Of a stretch of DNA of 64,000 bases, positions 17,556-26,167 are shown in pieces. Below the pieces are notes generated by a model that was given only the letters and a program-made list of their open reading frames with translations, made no database searches and was not told the DNA's origin. The stretch is from Allorhizobium ampelinum S4 (GTDB lineage Bacteria; Pseudomonadota; Alphaproteobacteria; Rhizobiales; Rhizobiaceae), in NCBI RefSeq assembly GCF_000016285.1, contig NC_011989.1:1987001-2051000 (forward strand), read 5' to 3'. Every line of letters starts with the position of its first letter. Within the stretch, counting starts at the first letter, position 1. The translations under genes and the position numbers were made by a program.

Positions 17556-17699
17556 GACGCGAAAAGAGTGCCTGAAGAGGCGGAATAAACGCAGGTTTGG
17601 GGGTGAAAACTCATCTCCATTCCCTATATGAGAGCGGATCCCCCGCTGAAACGTTGACAAGCTGCCGGACCTTGGACCCGGCGAGATTGGAGAACGCTA

Positions 17700-19169
17700 A
17701 TGGCTGCCGTACAAGAAACGATCGATCAGGTCCGCCAGATCGACGTCGATCAGTACAAGTATGGTTTTGAAACCATGATCGAAGTCGACAAGGCCCCGAA
17801 GGGCTTGTCGGAAGACATCGTCCGTTTCATTTCCGCAAAGAAAAACGAACCGGACTGGATGCTGCAATGGCGTCTTGACGCTTACCAGCGTTGGCTGACG
17901 ATGGAAGAGCCCGATTGGGCTCGCGTCCACTATCCGAAGATCGACTTCAACGATATCTATTACTATGCCGCGCCGAAAAGCACGGCTGGCCCGACCTCAA
18001 TCGACGATGTCGATCCTGAGCTTTTGAAGGTCTATGAAAAGCTGGGCATTCCGCTGCGCGAGCAGGAAATCCTGGCAGGCGTCCAGACCTCGAAAATTGC
18101 CGTCGATGCGGTCTTCGATTCGGTCTCTGTTGTCACCACGTTCAAGGCTGAATTGATGAAAGCCGGCGTGATCTTCATGTCGATTTCGGAAGCCGTGCGC
18201 GAATATCCTGATCTGGTGAAGAAATATCTAGGCACCGTCGTGCCTGTCACCGACAATTATTACGCAACGTTGAATTCGGCAGTGTTTACCGATGGTTCAT
18301 TTGTGTTCATTCCAAAGGGCGTTCGTTGCCCGATGGAATTGTCCACCTATTTCCGCATCAACGAGAAAAACACCGGCCAATTCGAACGCACGCTGATCAT
18401 TGCCGAAGAAGGCGCTTACGTCTCCTATCTCGAAGGCTGCACGGCCCCGCAGCGCGATGAAAACCAGTTGCATGCCGCCGTGGTCGAGCTGGTGGCGCTG
18501 GACGATGCCGAGATTAAATATTCCACCGTCCAGAACTGGTATCCGGGTGACAAGAACGGCAAGGGCGGCATCTATAATTTCGTCACCAAGCGCGGCGATT
18601 GCCGTGGCGCGCGGTCGAAGATTTCGTGGACGCAGGTCGAGACCGGATCGGCGATCACCTGGAAATACCCGTCCTGCATTCTGCGCGGCGATGACAGCCG
18701 CGGTGAGTTCTACTCGATTGCCGTTTCCAACGGTTATCAGCAGGTCGATAGCGGCACCAAGATGATCCATCTCGGCAAGAATACGTCGAGCCGCATCATC
18801 TCCAAGGGCATTTCGGCGGGCTTTTCCAGCAATACCTATCGCGGCCAGGTTTCTGCGCATCGCAAGGCTGAAAATGCCCGTAACTTCACCCAGTGCGACA
18901 GCCTGTTGATCGGCGACAAATGCGGGGCGCATACCGTACCCTATATCGAGGCGAAGAACTCTTCGGCTCAGTTCGAGCATGAGGCGACAACCTCGAAAAT
19001 CTCGGAAGACCAGCTGTTCTACTGCCTGCAACGCGGCATTCCCCAGGAAGCCGCCATCGCCCTGATCGTCAATGGTTTCGTGCGCGAAGTCATCCAGGAA
19101 TTGCCGATGGAATTTGCGGTTGAAGCGCAGAAGCTGATCGGGATTTCACTTGAGGGTAGCGTGGGGTGA
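17700..19169 (+). CDS. sufB: Fe-S cluster scaffold subunit SufB
   Basis: A 489-residue component of the SufBCD complex, on which nascent Fe-S clusters are built. The N terminus has the SufB-specific [22 protein letters not shown] segment, followed by a beta-helix core and the C-terminal signature [20 protein letters not shown], with the [13 protein letters not shown] segment that carries conserved residues. Length is standard. The stop overlaps the start of a small ORF, after which sufC begins. Confidence 0.97.
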   Translation: MAAVQETIDQVRQIDVDQYKYGFETMIEVDKAPKGLSEDIVRFISAKKNEPDWMLQWRLDAYQRWLTMEEPDWARVHYPKIDFNDIYYYAAPKSTAGPTSIDDVDPELLKVYEKLGIPLREQEILAGVQTSKIAVDAVFDSVSVVTTFKAELMKAGVIFMSISEAVREYPDLVKKYLGTVVPVTDNYYATLNSAVFTDGSFVFIPKGVRCPMELSTYFRINEKNTGQFERTLIIAEEGAYVSYLEGCTAPQRDENQLHAAVVELVALDDAEIKYSTVQNWYPGDKNGKGGIYNFVTKRGDCRGARSKISWTQVETGSAITWKYPSCILRGDDSRGEFYSIAVSNGYQQVDSGTKMIHLGKNTSSRIISKGISAGFSSNTYRGQVSAHRKAENARNFTQCDSLLIGDKCGAHTVPYIEAKNSSAQFEHEATTSKISEDQLFYCLQRGIPQEAAIALIVNGFVREVIQELPMEFAVEAQKLIGISLEGSVG

Positions 19170-19381
19170 TGATGGAAAAGAGGCAGCGACAAGTAAAGCA
19201 GTCGATGCCTCTCCAAGTCGATGAGTTTGAAACGCCACGTCGTAAACATCGGTACCTAGCTGATAGAATGGGGCGTTTCTCGGGTGTCTTAGACATCTTA
19301 CTTTACCCGCAGGGATGGCTTTGGCTGATTGCTTTTTGTCTTCGTTCGATTGGTCGATTTCTGAAGGCTTTCACCCACTAA
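19169..19381 (+). CDS. Small hypothetical protein coupled to sufB
   Basis: About 70 residues. Its ATG shares bases with the sufB stop (TGATG), and a second ATG follows directly. The N-terminal half is very basic and polar (KRQRQVKQ, PRRKHRY); the C-terminal half carries one hydrophobic stretch (GWLWLIAFCL) and then a basic tail, so it could be a small membrane-associated protein. It uses AGG, CTA, TTA and AGA codons and more A/T at third positions than sufB and sufC. Most suf operons have sufC directly after sufB. It may be a real accessory gene, a recent insertion, or noncoding spacer; no homologue is recognised. Confidence 0.4.
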   Translation: MMEKRQRQVKQSMPLQVDEFETPRRKHRYLADRMGRFSGVLDILLYPQGWLWLIAFCLRSIGRFLKAFTH

Positions 19382-19448
19382 CCTCAGTCGAATTTCGAAT
19401 GCAGCGCTGTAAAGCCGCGCAATTCAACTTTGAAGATGGATTATAAAA

Positions 19449-20204
19449 ATGCTTGAAATCAGAAACCTTCACGCCCGGATCGCGGAAGACGGCACGGAGA
19501 TCATTCGTGGCCTCAACCTGACGGTCAAGGCTGGCGAAGTGGCGGCGATCATGGGGCCGAATGGCTCGGGTAAATCGACGCTGTCCTACATCCTTTCGGG
19601 CCGCTCGGACTATGAAGTCACCGAGGGCGAGATCCTCTATAATGGCGAGAGCATTCTGGAGCTTGACCCGGCGGAACGCGCTGCCAAGGGCATTTTCCTG
19701 GCCTTCCAATACCCGGTCGAAATTCCGGGCGTTGCCACCATGCAGTTTTTGAAAGTGGCGATGAACGAGCAGCGCAAAGCGCGCGGTGAGGCTGAACTGA
19801 CGACGCCCGATTTCATCCGACGGGTGAAGGAAGCGGCTGGCGAGTTGAAGATTAACCCCGACATGCTGAAGCGTCCGCTGAATGTCGGCTTCTCCGGTGG
19901 TGAGAAAAAGCGCGCGGAAATCCTGCAAATGGCGCTGCTGGCGCCGCAACTGTGCATTCTGGATGAAACCGATAGCGGCCTCGACATCGACGCGCTGAAG
20001 ATCGTCGCTGATGGCGTAAATGCATTGAAGTCGCCGGATCGTGCCACCATCGTCATCACCCATTATCAGCGCCTGCTGGACTACATCGTGCCAGATACGG
20101 TCCATGTTCTCTACAAGGGCCAGATCATCAAGACCGGCGATAAGAGCCTGGCGCTCGATCTGGAAGCCAATGGCTATGCTGACATCATCGGCGAAGCGGC
20201 CTGA
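19449..20204 (+). CDS. sufC: Fe-S assembly ATPase SufC
   Basis: A 251-residue ABC-type ATPase that drives the conformational changes of SufB-SufD during cluster assembly. The Walker A loop is GPNGSGKST, the signature motif FSGGEKKRAEILQ, and Walker B LCILDETDSGLDID. The FAFQYPVEIPG-like Q-loop region (FLAFQYPVEIPGV) is typical for SufC. It follows the small ORF by 67 bp and precedes sufD by 23 bp. Confidence 0.97.
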   Translation: MLEIRNLHARIAEDGTEIIRGLNLTVKAGEVAAIMGPNGSGKSTLSYILSGRSDYEVTEGEILYNGESILELDPAERAAKGIFLAFQYPVEIPGVATMQFLKVAMNEQRKARGEAELTTPDFIRRVKEAAGELKINPDMLKRPLNVGFSGGEKKRAEILQMALLAPQLCILDETDSGLDIDALKIVADGVNALKSPDRATIVITHYQRLLDYIVPDTVHVLYKGQIIKTGDKSLALDLEANGYADIIGEAA

Positions 20205-20227
20205 CCGGTCGAAAAAGGAGTGTTGCA

Positions 20228-21502
20228 ATGAACATTCAAGCTGCCAATCGGTCCACAGCGGCCGAGGCTGCGCTGGTCGAAGCCTATACGGCCCAACTCG
20301 GTGATTTGCCGGGCGATGGGGCCGTGCTGGGCGCGCGGGATATCCTGTTTGATGACCTGAAGCGGGCTGGCCTGCCAACGCGTCGCGTTGAAGCCTGGCA
20401 TTATACGGATCTTAAAACCCTGCTACGGGCCATCCCCGACGCTGCAACGCTAACGCCTTCGAAGGCTGTGGCACCGCTGGTGGAGGCGGCTCGTATCTTT
20501 GAACTGCGCCAGGGCCTGAGCCGCGACGTTTCTGCGCCAGATGGCGTGAAGGTCCATGCCTATAGCGAAAGCCTGCTGGATGGAACGGCGGCGGCGGATC
20601 TGGTTGCCTTCTCCAAGGACGATACTATCGGCCGGATCAATGGCAGTTTCGTGCGTGACGGCTATCGGCTGAGCGTCGAGGACAATGTCGAGGTCGACAG
20701 GCTGATCGAGTTGCAGGCCTATCAGGGTGGCGGTCAGAGCCATTCTCGGTTCGTGGCAAGCTTCGGCTCTGGCTCAAAGGCAACGGTGATCGAGCGCCAT
20801 CGCAATTCCGGCGAAACCGCTGGCCTGATCTCCAGCGTCAGCGACCTGGACTTGGGCGAGGGTGCCGAAGTGACGTGGATCATCGTGCAGACCCAAGGTC
20901 TTGCCGATACCCATCTGGGCCAGATCAAGGTCGTGCTGGGGACCAATGCCAAGCTGAAGCTATTTGTGATCAACGCTGGCGGCAAGCTGGTGCGCCAGGA
21001 AATCCATGTCAGAACGGCAGGCGAGGGCTCCGATTTCACGCTCCGCGCTGTCAACCTTCTGGGTGGCGAAAGCCATACCGATGTCACCATGACGCTTGGT
21101 CATGACGTGCCGAACACCACCTCGACGGAAGTGATCCGCAATGTGGTGTTCGACCGGGCGCGTGGCGTCTTCCAGGGCCAGATCCGGGTTGCTCCCGACG
21201 CCCAGAAGACCGATGCACGCATGGCCTGCAACACGCTGTTGATGTCTGACGATGCCGAATATTCGGTCAAGCCGGAACTGGAAATCTTTGCCGATGACGT
21301 GCAATGCGCCCATGGTGCAACGGTTGCCGATATCGACCACAACCACCTCTATTACCTGATGGCGCGCGGCATCCCGCAAAAAGTCGCCCGTGGGCTGCTG
21401 ATCAAGGCTTTCGTCACCGAATTGGTGGAAGAACTGGAAGATGAGGAACTGGTCGAGGCCCTGGAAGGGGTGATCTCCGACTGGCTGGAGACCCATGGCT
21501 GA
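20228..21502 (+). CDS. sufD: Fe-S cluster assembly protein SufD
   Basis: 424 residues, the beta-helix partner of SufB. Family features are the RRVEAWHYTDLK N-terminal segment, the TSTEVIRNVVFDRARGVFQG stretch and the C-terminal ADIDHNHLYYLMARGIP with the His implicated in cluster formation. AAAGGAG precedes the ATG. The 3' end overlaps the following VOC gene by 8 bp. Confidence 0.96.
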   Translation: MNIQAANRSTAAEAALVEAYTAQLGDLPGDGAVLGARDILFDDLKRAGLPTRRVEAWHYTDLKTLLRAIPDAATLTPSKAVAPLVEAARIFELRQGLSRDVSAPDGVKVHAYSESLLDGTAAADLVAFSKDDTIGRINGSFVRDGYRLSVEDNVEVDRLIELQAYQGGGQSHSRFVASFGSGSKATVIERHRNSGETAGLISSVSDLDLGEGAEVTWIIVQTQGLADTHLGQIKVVLGTNAKLKLFVINAGGKLVRQEIHVRTAGEGSDFTLRAVNLLGGESHTDVTMTLGHDVPNTTSTEVIRNVVFDRARGVFQGQIRVAPDAQKTDARMACNTLLMSDDAEYSVKPELEIFADDVQCAHGATVADIDHNHLYYLMARGIPQKVARGLLIKAFVTELVEELEDEELVEALEGVISDWLETHG

Positions 21503-21887
21503 TCTCCCCGTCAATCTCGATCACGCCGTGATCCATGTTTCCGATTGGGAACGGGCGCGCGATTTCTACACGAAAGTGATCGGGGCTGAAGCGGTCGCCA
21601 CGGCAGCCGGAGGATATGTTTTTCGGCTTGGTGCACAGCAGTTGAATGTTCATGGCCCCGGCGCAATCGGCACGCCGGTGGCCCGCATTCCTGTCGCTCC
21701 GGGAAACAGCGATCTTTGCTTCCGCTGGCGTGGAAAGATCAGCGATGCCAAGGCCCATCTCGAGGCCCAGGGGATTGCAATCGAACTGGGACCCGTTCGT
21801 CGTTTCGGCGCTATGGGCGAGGGAACAAGCCTCTATTTTCGCGATCCGGATGGTTCGCTCATGGAGTTTATCAGCTATGACGCTTAA
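21495..21887 (+). CDS. VOC-family protein inside the suf operon
   Basis: A 130-residue glyoxalase/dioxygenase-fold protein. Likely metal ligands are the His in LNLDHAVIHVS-type N terminus (NLDHAVIHV), the His in LNVHGPG and the C-terminal Glu in DPDGSLMEFISYD. It overlaps sufD by 8 bp and sufS by 11 bp, so it is translated as part of the suf unit. A VOC gene is not a standard suf component. Its substrate is unknown; a role in handling a reactive small molecule, or in metal supply, would be speculation. Confidence 0.88.
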   Translation: MADLPVNLDHAVIHVSDWERARDFYTKVIGAEAVATAAGGYVFRLGAQQLNVHGPGAIGTPVARIPVAPGNSDLCFRWRGKISDAKAHLEAQGIAIELGPVRRFGAMGEGTSLYFRDPDGSLMEFISYDA

Positions 21888-23127
21888 TCTGGCGAAACTT
21901 CCATCGACCTATGATGTTGAGGCCGTCCGAAAGGATTTCCCGATCCTGTCACGGCTGGTGCATGGCGATAAACCGCTGGTCTACCTGGATAACGGTGCGT
22001 CTGCGCAAAAACCCCAGGTGGTGATCGATGCCATCAGCCATGCCTATTCCAACGAATATGCCAATGTGCATCGCGGCCTGCATTTTCTGTCCAATACCGC
22101 GACCGATGCTTATGAGGCAGCCCGCGAAAAGGTGCGGCGTTTTCTGAATGCCGGATCGGTGGACGAGGTGATTTTCACCAAGTCTTCAACCGAAGCTATC
22201 AATACGGTGGCCTACGGCCATGGCATGAAAGAGATCGGCGAGGGCGATGAAATCCTCCTGACCATCATGGAGCATCACTCCAATATCGTGCCCTGGCATT
22301 TCCTGCGGGAACGCAAGGGGGCAAAGCTGGTCTGGGTGCCGGTGGATGATGATGGTGCGTTCCACATCGAGGAATTCGAAAAGCGGCTGACCGACCGTAC
22401 CAAGCTTATTGCCGTCACCCATATGTCCAATGCGCTCGGAACCGTGGTTCCGGTCAAGGAGATTTGCCGGATCGCCAGGGAGCGCGGCATTCCGGTGCTG
22501 GTCGATGGCAGCCAGGCGGCGGTGCATATGCCGGTCGATGTGCAAGACATCGACTGCGACTGGTATGTGATGACCGGCCACAAGCTTTACGGCCCATCCG
22601 GCATCGGCGTGCTCTATGGCAAGATGGACCGGTTGCGCGCCATGCAGCCCTTCATGGGCGGCGGCGAAATGATTGTCGATGTGACCGAGGATATGGTAAC
22701 GTACAATGATCCGCCGCATCGGTTTGAGGCAGGAACGCCGCCGATTGTTCAGGCCATTGGGCTTGGCCATGCGCTGGATTATATCGAGGGTCTTGGCCGC
22801 GAAGCAATTGCCGCTCACGAGGCCGATTTGACTGCCTATGCCCATGAGCGGCTGACGGCGATCAATTCGCTGCGGATTTTCGGCAATGCACCGGGCAAGG
22901 GCGCGATCTTCTCCTTCGAGATCAAGGGCATCCACGCCCATGATGTCTCGATGCTGATCGACCGGCGCGGCGTGGCGGTTCGGGCTGGCACGCATTGCGC
23001 TCAGCCATTGCTGTCGCGTTTCGGTGTTACCTCTACCTGCCGGGCCTCTTTTGGCCTATATAATACCCGTGAAGAAATCGATGCGCTGGTGGAAGCGCTT
23101 GACTATGCCAAGACCTTCTTCGGCTGA
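21877..23127 (+). CDS. sufS: Cysteine desulfurase SufS
   Basis: 416 residues of the group-II cysteine desulfurase/selenocysteine lyase type. The N terminus YDVEAVRKDFPIL, the EHHSNIVPW segment, the PLP lysine in MTGHKLYGPSGIG and the active cysteine in RAGTHCAQPL are all diagnostic of SufS. The start is the ATG at 21877, which overlaps the VOC stop by 11 bp; the frame upstream of it is only open by chance. No sufE gene is seen in the window. Confidence 0.96.
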   Translation: MTLNLAKLPSTYDVEAVRKDFPILSRLVHGDKPLVYLDNGASAQKPQVVIDAISHAYSNEYANVHRGLHFLSNTATDAYEAAREKVRRFLNAGSVDEVIFTKSSTEAINTVAYGHGMKEIGEGDEILLTIMEHHSNIVPWHFLRERKGAKLVWVPVDDDGAFHIEEFEKRLTDRTKLIAVTHMSNALGTVVPVKEICRIARERGIPVLVDGSQAAVHMPVDVQDIDCDWYVMTGHKLYGPSGIGVLYGKMDRLRAMQPFMGGGEMIVDVTEDMVTYNDPPHRFEAGTPPIVQAIGLGHALDYIEGLGREAIAAHEADLTAYAHERLTAINSLRIFGNAPGKGAIFSFEIKGIHAHDVSMLIDRRGVAVRAGTHCAQPLLSRFGVTSTCRASFGLYNTREEIDALVEALDYAKTFFG

Positions 23128-23138
23128 GGATTGAAACC

Positions 23139-23534
23139 ATGAGCGTCAGCGATATGAATACCAGTAAAAATGACGAGAAGCCGGACGCGCGCGAAGGCAT
23201 CGTTCATTCCAGCATCCCACCGGAGGAAGTCGCCCGCTTGTCGGACGATATCATTTCGGCCCTTAAAACCGTCTATGACCCGGAAATTCCGGCGGATATT
23301 TTTGAGCTTGGCCTGATCTACAAGGTCGATATTGAAGACGACCGCATGGTGAAAATCATGATGACACTGACGGCACCCGGCTGCCCGGTGGCTGGCGAAA
23401 TGCCAGGCTGGGTGGAAAATGCGGTTGGCTCGGTGGAGGGTGTTTCCGGCGTGCAGGTGGAAATGACCTTCGATCCACCATGGACACCGGACCGGATGTC
23501 TGAAGAGGCGCAGGTCTCCATCGGCTGGTATTAA
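23139..23534 (+). CDS. sufT: SufT / DUF59 (MIP18-type) Fe-S assembly factor
   Basis: 131 residues. The DUF59 core contains YDPEIPADIFELGLIY, TLTAPGCPVAGEMPGW with the conserved Cys, and the FDPPWTPDRMSEEA C-terminal motif. SufT proteins help maturation of Fe-S proteins. The first 35 residues are polar and probably disordered, as in other rhizobial members. It lies 11 bp after sufS. In the Agrobacterium naming this gene is the 'sufX' of the operon. Confidence 0.92.
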   Translation: MSVSDMNTSKNDEKPDAREGIVHSSIPPEEVARLSDDIISALKTVYDPEIPADIFELGLIYKVDIEDDRMVKIMMTLTAPGCPVAGEMPGWVENAVGSVEGVSGVQVEMTFDPPWTPDRMSEEAQVSIGWY

Positions 23535-23674
23535 GTAAGGGCGGCTTGCTGAAAGGCGAGCTGCCTATTACATTGTCAACATGCCGGTTTTGTCTGGCGC
23601 TGTTCCGGTTAAGAAACCGAACCCACTTTAAAAAACACCGGGCCTTGAACCCGGCTGTGAAAAGGAGAAAGCCT

Positions 23675-24061
23675 ATGGGCTTTGCGGTGATGACCATGAC
23701 CGATGCGGCAGCAGCCCGCGTCAAGGAAATTGTCGAGAATTCTGGTCCCGATGCCAAGGGCATTCGTGTCGGCATCAAGAAGGGTGGCTGTGCGGGGATG
23801 GAATATACCATCGACCTGGTGACGGAGCCTAACCCGAGGGATGACTTGATTGCCCGCGACGGCGCCTCCGTCTGGCTGGAGCCAGCTGCTGTGCTCTATC
23901 TGCTGGGTACAGAAATTGATTTTGAGACCACGACGCTTCGCTCCGGCTTCACCTTCCGCAATCCGAACCAGACCTCTGCCTGCGGCTGCGGCGAGTCTGT
24001 GGAGTTGAAGGCCGCAGATTTGGCTGAACTTGCCAAGCAGCGGCAGGCAGTCCACGTCTGA
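23675..24061 (+). CDS. sufA: A-type Fe-S carrier SufA
   Basis: A 128-residue A-type carrier that passes clusters to apo-proteins. The three ligand cysteines are present: C39 (GGCAGMEY), C103 and C105 (SACGCGES). The start at 23675 is set by AAAGGAGAAAG just upstream; the frame is open further back without a site. The 140-bp gap after sufT is the longest downstream of sufB and might contain an internal promoter. A strong hairpin follows the stop. Confidence 0.95.
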   Translation: MGFAVMTMTDAAAARVKEIVENSGPDAKGIRVGIKKGGCAGMEYTIDLVTEPNPRDDLIARDGASVWLEPAAVLYLLGTEIDFETTTLRSGFTFRNPNQTSACGCGESVELKAADLAELAKQRQAVHV

Positions 24062-24099
24062 TCAGAGCCTATTTCTGCCATAAAATAATGTCACAAAAA

Positions 24100-24136
24100 G
24101 AAACGCCTCGCTTTCAGATGAAAGGCGAGGCGTTTC
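24100..24136 (+). terminator. Hairpin at the end of the suf operon
   Basis: A 12-bp perfect stem (GAAACGCCTCGC at 24100-24111, GCGAGGCGTTTC at 24125-24136) 38 bp after sufA. The loop is 13 nt, inside which TTTC and GAAA can also pair. The A-tract on the left (CACAAAAAG) would also make it a good terminator for the minus-strand small ORF ending at 24160. Confidence 0.8.
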
Positions 24137-24159
24137 TCATAGATCCGGGTAGAATTCAA

Positions 24160-24279
24160 TTATTTCAACAGGGATCGCAAATCATCTTGCTCACGACGTA
24201 GCGCAGAGATCGTCGAAACGACAGAGTAGACAAACATCGCGCTGATAGCAGCCGAGAGCACGCCGAGAAGCAAGAACAT
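24160..24279 (-). CDS. Small membrane protein, 39 aa (ORF A)
   Basis: The 39-residue ORF starts MFLLLGVLSAAISAMF, a single hydrophobic segment, and ends with a charged amphipathic tail (ALRREQDDLRSLLK). AAGGAAAACAAG precedes the ATG with good spacing. It was found by reading the gap between sufA and coaD. The architecture of one N-terminal membrane segment plus a short polar tail matches the two other small ORFs upstream on the same strand. No family is recognised. Confidence 0.55.
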   Translation of the reverse strand: MFLLLGVLSAAISAMFVYSVVSTISALRREQDDLRSLLK

Positions 24280-24346
24280 CTTGTTTTCCTTTGTGTCTGA
24301 TCATCACTTATCCAGCCTCAACGAAAATCCTGCACCAAGGTTCCAA

Positions 24347-24499
24347 TCAGCGGCTGGCGCTGTGGTAAGGCTGCGAAATCGACGTACGGAAATTGGAAGG
24401 GGCGCGGTCTTCGTTCATGTGAAAACCAATGCTCGTTGCCAGCATAGCGCCGATCATGGCAGTCCAAACCAGATTAATCATCGTCACTTTATCAAGCAT
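24347..24499 (-). CDS. Small membrane protein, 50 aa (ORF B)
   Basis: About 50 residues from the ATG at 24499 (AGGA nine bases upstream): MLDKVTMINLVWTAMIGAML forms a hydrophobic segment, followed by a polar tail with NEDRAP and several serines. The frame is open further upstream to 24550, but that extension is basic and has no site. The direct repeat at 24618-24638 lies about 120 bp ahead of the start. No family is recognised; coding is inferred from the ribosome site, the membrane segment and the similarity of layout to its neighbours. Confidence 0.45.
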   Translation of the reverse strand: MLDKVTMINLVWTAMIGAMLATSIGFHMNEDRAPSNFRTSISQPYHSASR

Positions 24500-24617
24500 G
24501 GGTTTCGTCCTTCGTTTTGACGGGGTCAGTTGCAGCAACAATGGCTGCAACCGCGTCTTGTTCCTGTGAGCAGTGCACTCTTTTTACAAAAGCCGTGCTG
24601 AAGCTGCCCTTAACACT

Positions 24618-24638
24618 CCGTTCATCTGGCGTTCATCT
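24618..24638 (-). promoter_or_regulatory. Direct repeat upstream of small ORF B
   Basis: On the minus strand the sequence reads ATGAACGCCAGATGAACGG: two ATGAACG units 11 bp apart, one helical turn, the spacing used by OmpR/PhoB-family response regulators. It lies about 120 bp upstream of ORF B and inside the 3' end of ORF C. A near-identical copy stands upstream of ORF C. The cognate regulator is unknown. Confidence 0.45.
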
Positions 24639-24747
24639 GAGCGGCCAGAAATGCGAAGCAGTCGTCTTCATGTTCATCAAACCAAGCAACCAATGCTTCA
24701 AGAACAAATGCGCTGGCAATTGCGATACTCAAAACAACTACAAGCAT
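24622..24747 (-). CDS. Small membrane protein, 41 aa (ORF C)
   Basis: A 41-residue ORF: MLVVVLSIAIASAFVLEALV is a hydrophobic N-terminal segment, followed by an acidic tail (WFDEHEDDC) and a short end. A weak AAGAGAG lies upstream of the ATG. It is the most upstream of three short minus-strand ORFs between coaD and sufA. The direct repeat at 24822-24840 is 75 bp ahead of its start, a normal activator position. No family is recognised. Confidence 0.5.
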   Translation of the reverse strand: MLVVVLSIAIASAFVLEALVAWFDEHEDDCFAFLAAQMNAR

Positions 24748-24821
24748 TGTTTGCTCTCTTGGCCTTGTCGTTGAACATGATCCCTGTATAAACACCCGGC
24801 CTTGAAGCGGGCCTGAATGTG

Positions 24822-24840
24822 CCGTTCATCAGGCATTCAT
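24822..24840 (-). promoter_or_regulatory. Direct repeat upstream of small ORF C
   Basis: On the minus strand it reads ATGAATGCCTGATGAACGG, differing from the copy at 24618-24638 at only two positions. The two half-sites are again 11 bp apart. It lies between the divergent starts of coaD (24967) and ORF C (24747), 75 bp ahead of ORF C, which fits an activator site for ORF C. The binding protein is unknown. Confidence 0.5.
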
Positions 24841-24966
24841 GGGGCAGGCAGGGAATGGTCTGGCCACAAATATGAACGAAACAGACATGAAAACCGGGGC
24901 GGTAGGCGCTTGCGGTTCCAGTCTGTCCGTGACAAAAGGCGGGCATAAAAAGATGAGGGCGGACCG

Positions 24967-25461
24967 ATGACAATTGCCTTTTATCCGGGCTCTTTCGACC
25001 CGATGACCAATGGCCACCTGGATGTCCTGGTTCAGGCGCTCAATGTCGTTCCCAAGGTTGTCGTCGGGATCGGCATTCATCCCGGCAAAGTGCCGATGTT
25101 CAGCTTCGAGGAGCGCGCAGAACTGATTGCGACCAGCCTTGGAGAGGCTGTACCTTTGCGGGCAGGGGATGTCTCGGTCATCGCTTTCGATGGTCTGGCC
25201 GTCGATGCCGCCCGCCAGCATGGGGCGACGCTTCTGGTTCGCGGCCTGCGTGATGGGTCGGATCTCGACTATGAAATGCAGCTTGCGGGCATGAACCGGC
25301 AGATGGCGCCAGATCTGCAAACAGTCTTCTTGCCAGCCGGCACGGCTTCGCGGCCCATAACGGCCACATTGGTCCGGCAAATCGCCACCATGGGCGGTGA
25401 TGTCAGCGCCTTTGTCCCCCCGCAGGTGTCGCGGGCATTGAAATCCCGGCTCAAAACCTGA
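24967..25461 (+). CDS. coaD: Phosphopantetheine adenylyltransferase
   Basis: A 164-residue nucleotidyltransferase that catalyses the fourth step of coenzyme A synthesis, forming dephospho-CoA. The N-terminal [15 protein letters not shown] carries the (H/T)xGH motif, and the C-terminal [22 protein letters not shown] segment corresponds to the ISSTxVR motif. Length is normal. It is followed after 27 bp by a secreted cyclophilin and then a cytoplasmic one, apparently one transcription unit. Confidence 0.96.
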   Translation: MTIAFYPGSFDPMTNGHLDVLVQALNVVPKVVVGIGIHPGKVPMFSFEERAELIATSLGEAVPLRAGDVSVIAFDGLAVDAARQHGATLLVRGLRDGSDLDYEMQLAGMNRQMAPDLQTVFLPAGTASRPITATLVRQIATMGGDVSAFVPPQVSRALKSRLKT

Positions 25462-25488
25462 GCCGATCCGAGAAATTACGGAGCCTTC

Positions 25489-26067
25489 ATGAAACTCATG
25501 TCTCTTGCTTTCGCGGGCCTGCTCGCGCTTTCCTCCCTTGCCACCAACGCAATGGCCCAGGCCGCCTCTGGTGATAACACCATGACCATCCAGCTGAAGG
25601 ACGGCCCCGTCGTCGTACAGCTGATGCCGGAGGTCGCACCAAAGCATGTCGCGCAGATCAAGACGCTGGTGAGCCAGGGTCAATATGACAACGTCGCCTT
25701 TCACCGCGTCATCGAGGGCTTCATGGCCCAGACCGGCGACGTGCAATATGGCAATATGAAATCCGGCTTCGACAAGAGCCGCGCAGGCACCGGCGCTTCC
25801 AAGCTGCCCAATATTCCCGCTGAGTTTTCCAAGACACCTTTTGTTCGTGGCACAGTCGGCATGGCCCGTTCCCAGGATCCGAATTCTGCCAATTCGCAAT
25901 TTTTCATCATGTTCGGTGACGGCAGCTTCCTGAACGGCCAATATACCGCAGTCGGCAAGGTTGTCTCCGGCATGGAATTTGTCGATAAGATCAAGCGCGG
26001 CCAGGGCGGCAATGGTGAGGTCAGTGACCCCGACCGGATGATCAAGGTCACCCTCGGAAAGAAGTAA
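25489..26067 (+). CDS. Periplasmic cyclophilin-type peptidyl-prolyl isomerase
   Basis: 192 residues with a signal peptide (cleavage likely after AMAQA, about residue 23) and a bacterial cyclophilin domain. Recognisable segments are VAFHRVIEGFMAQTGD with the catalytic Arg, [20 protein letters not shown] and the GQYTAVGKVVSGM stretch. It should help folding of exported proteins. GGAGCC precedes the start. Directly upstream of its cytoplasmic paralogue, with about 100 bp between. Confidence 0.92.
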   Translation: MKLMSLAFAGLLALSSLATNAMAQAASGDNTMTIQLKDGPVVVQLMPEVAPKHVAQIKTLVSQGQYDNVAFHRVIEGFMAQTGDVQYGNMKSGFDKSRAGTGASKLPNIPAEFSKTPFVRGTVGMARSQDPNSANSQFFIMFGDGSFLNGQYTAVGKVVSGMEFVDKIKRGQGGNGEVSDPDRMIKVTLGKK

Positions 26068-26167
26068 TTTACCACCGCGCATCGCCCCTCTTGCCAGCCT
26101 GTCCGGGCAGGCGAGGAGGGAATGACCATTAAAAGTCCGAGAAAATCGGAATACCAAGGAGAAAAAC

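Noticed and set aside
16236..17699. Search for an iron-responsive TGA-N9-TCA operator ahead of sufS2 and sufB
   Set aside because: By eye only TGA-N5-TCA arrangements were found in the two upstream gaps, so RirA control, although known for Agrobacterium suf, is not supported here by a visible site.
21646..21876. Extension of the SufS frame 77 codons upstream of the chosen start
   Set aside because: This part overlaps the VOC gene in another frame and bears no SufS sequence; SufS homologues begin at the ATG at 21877.
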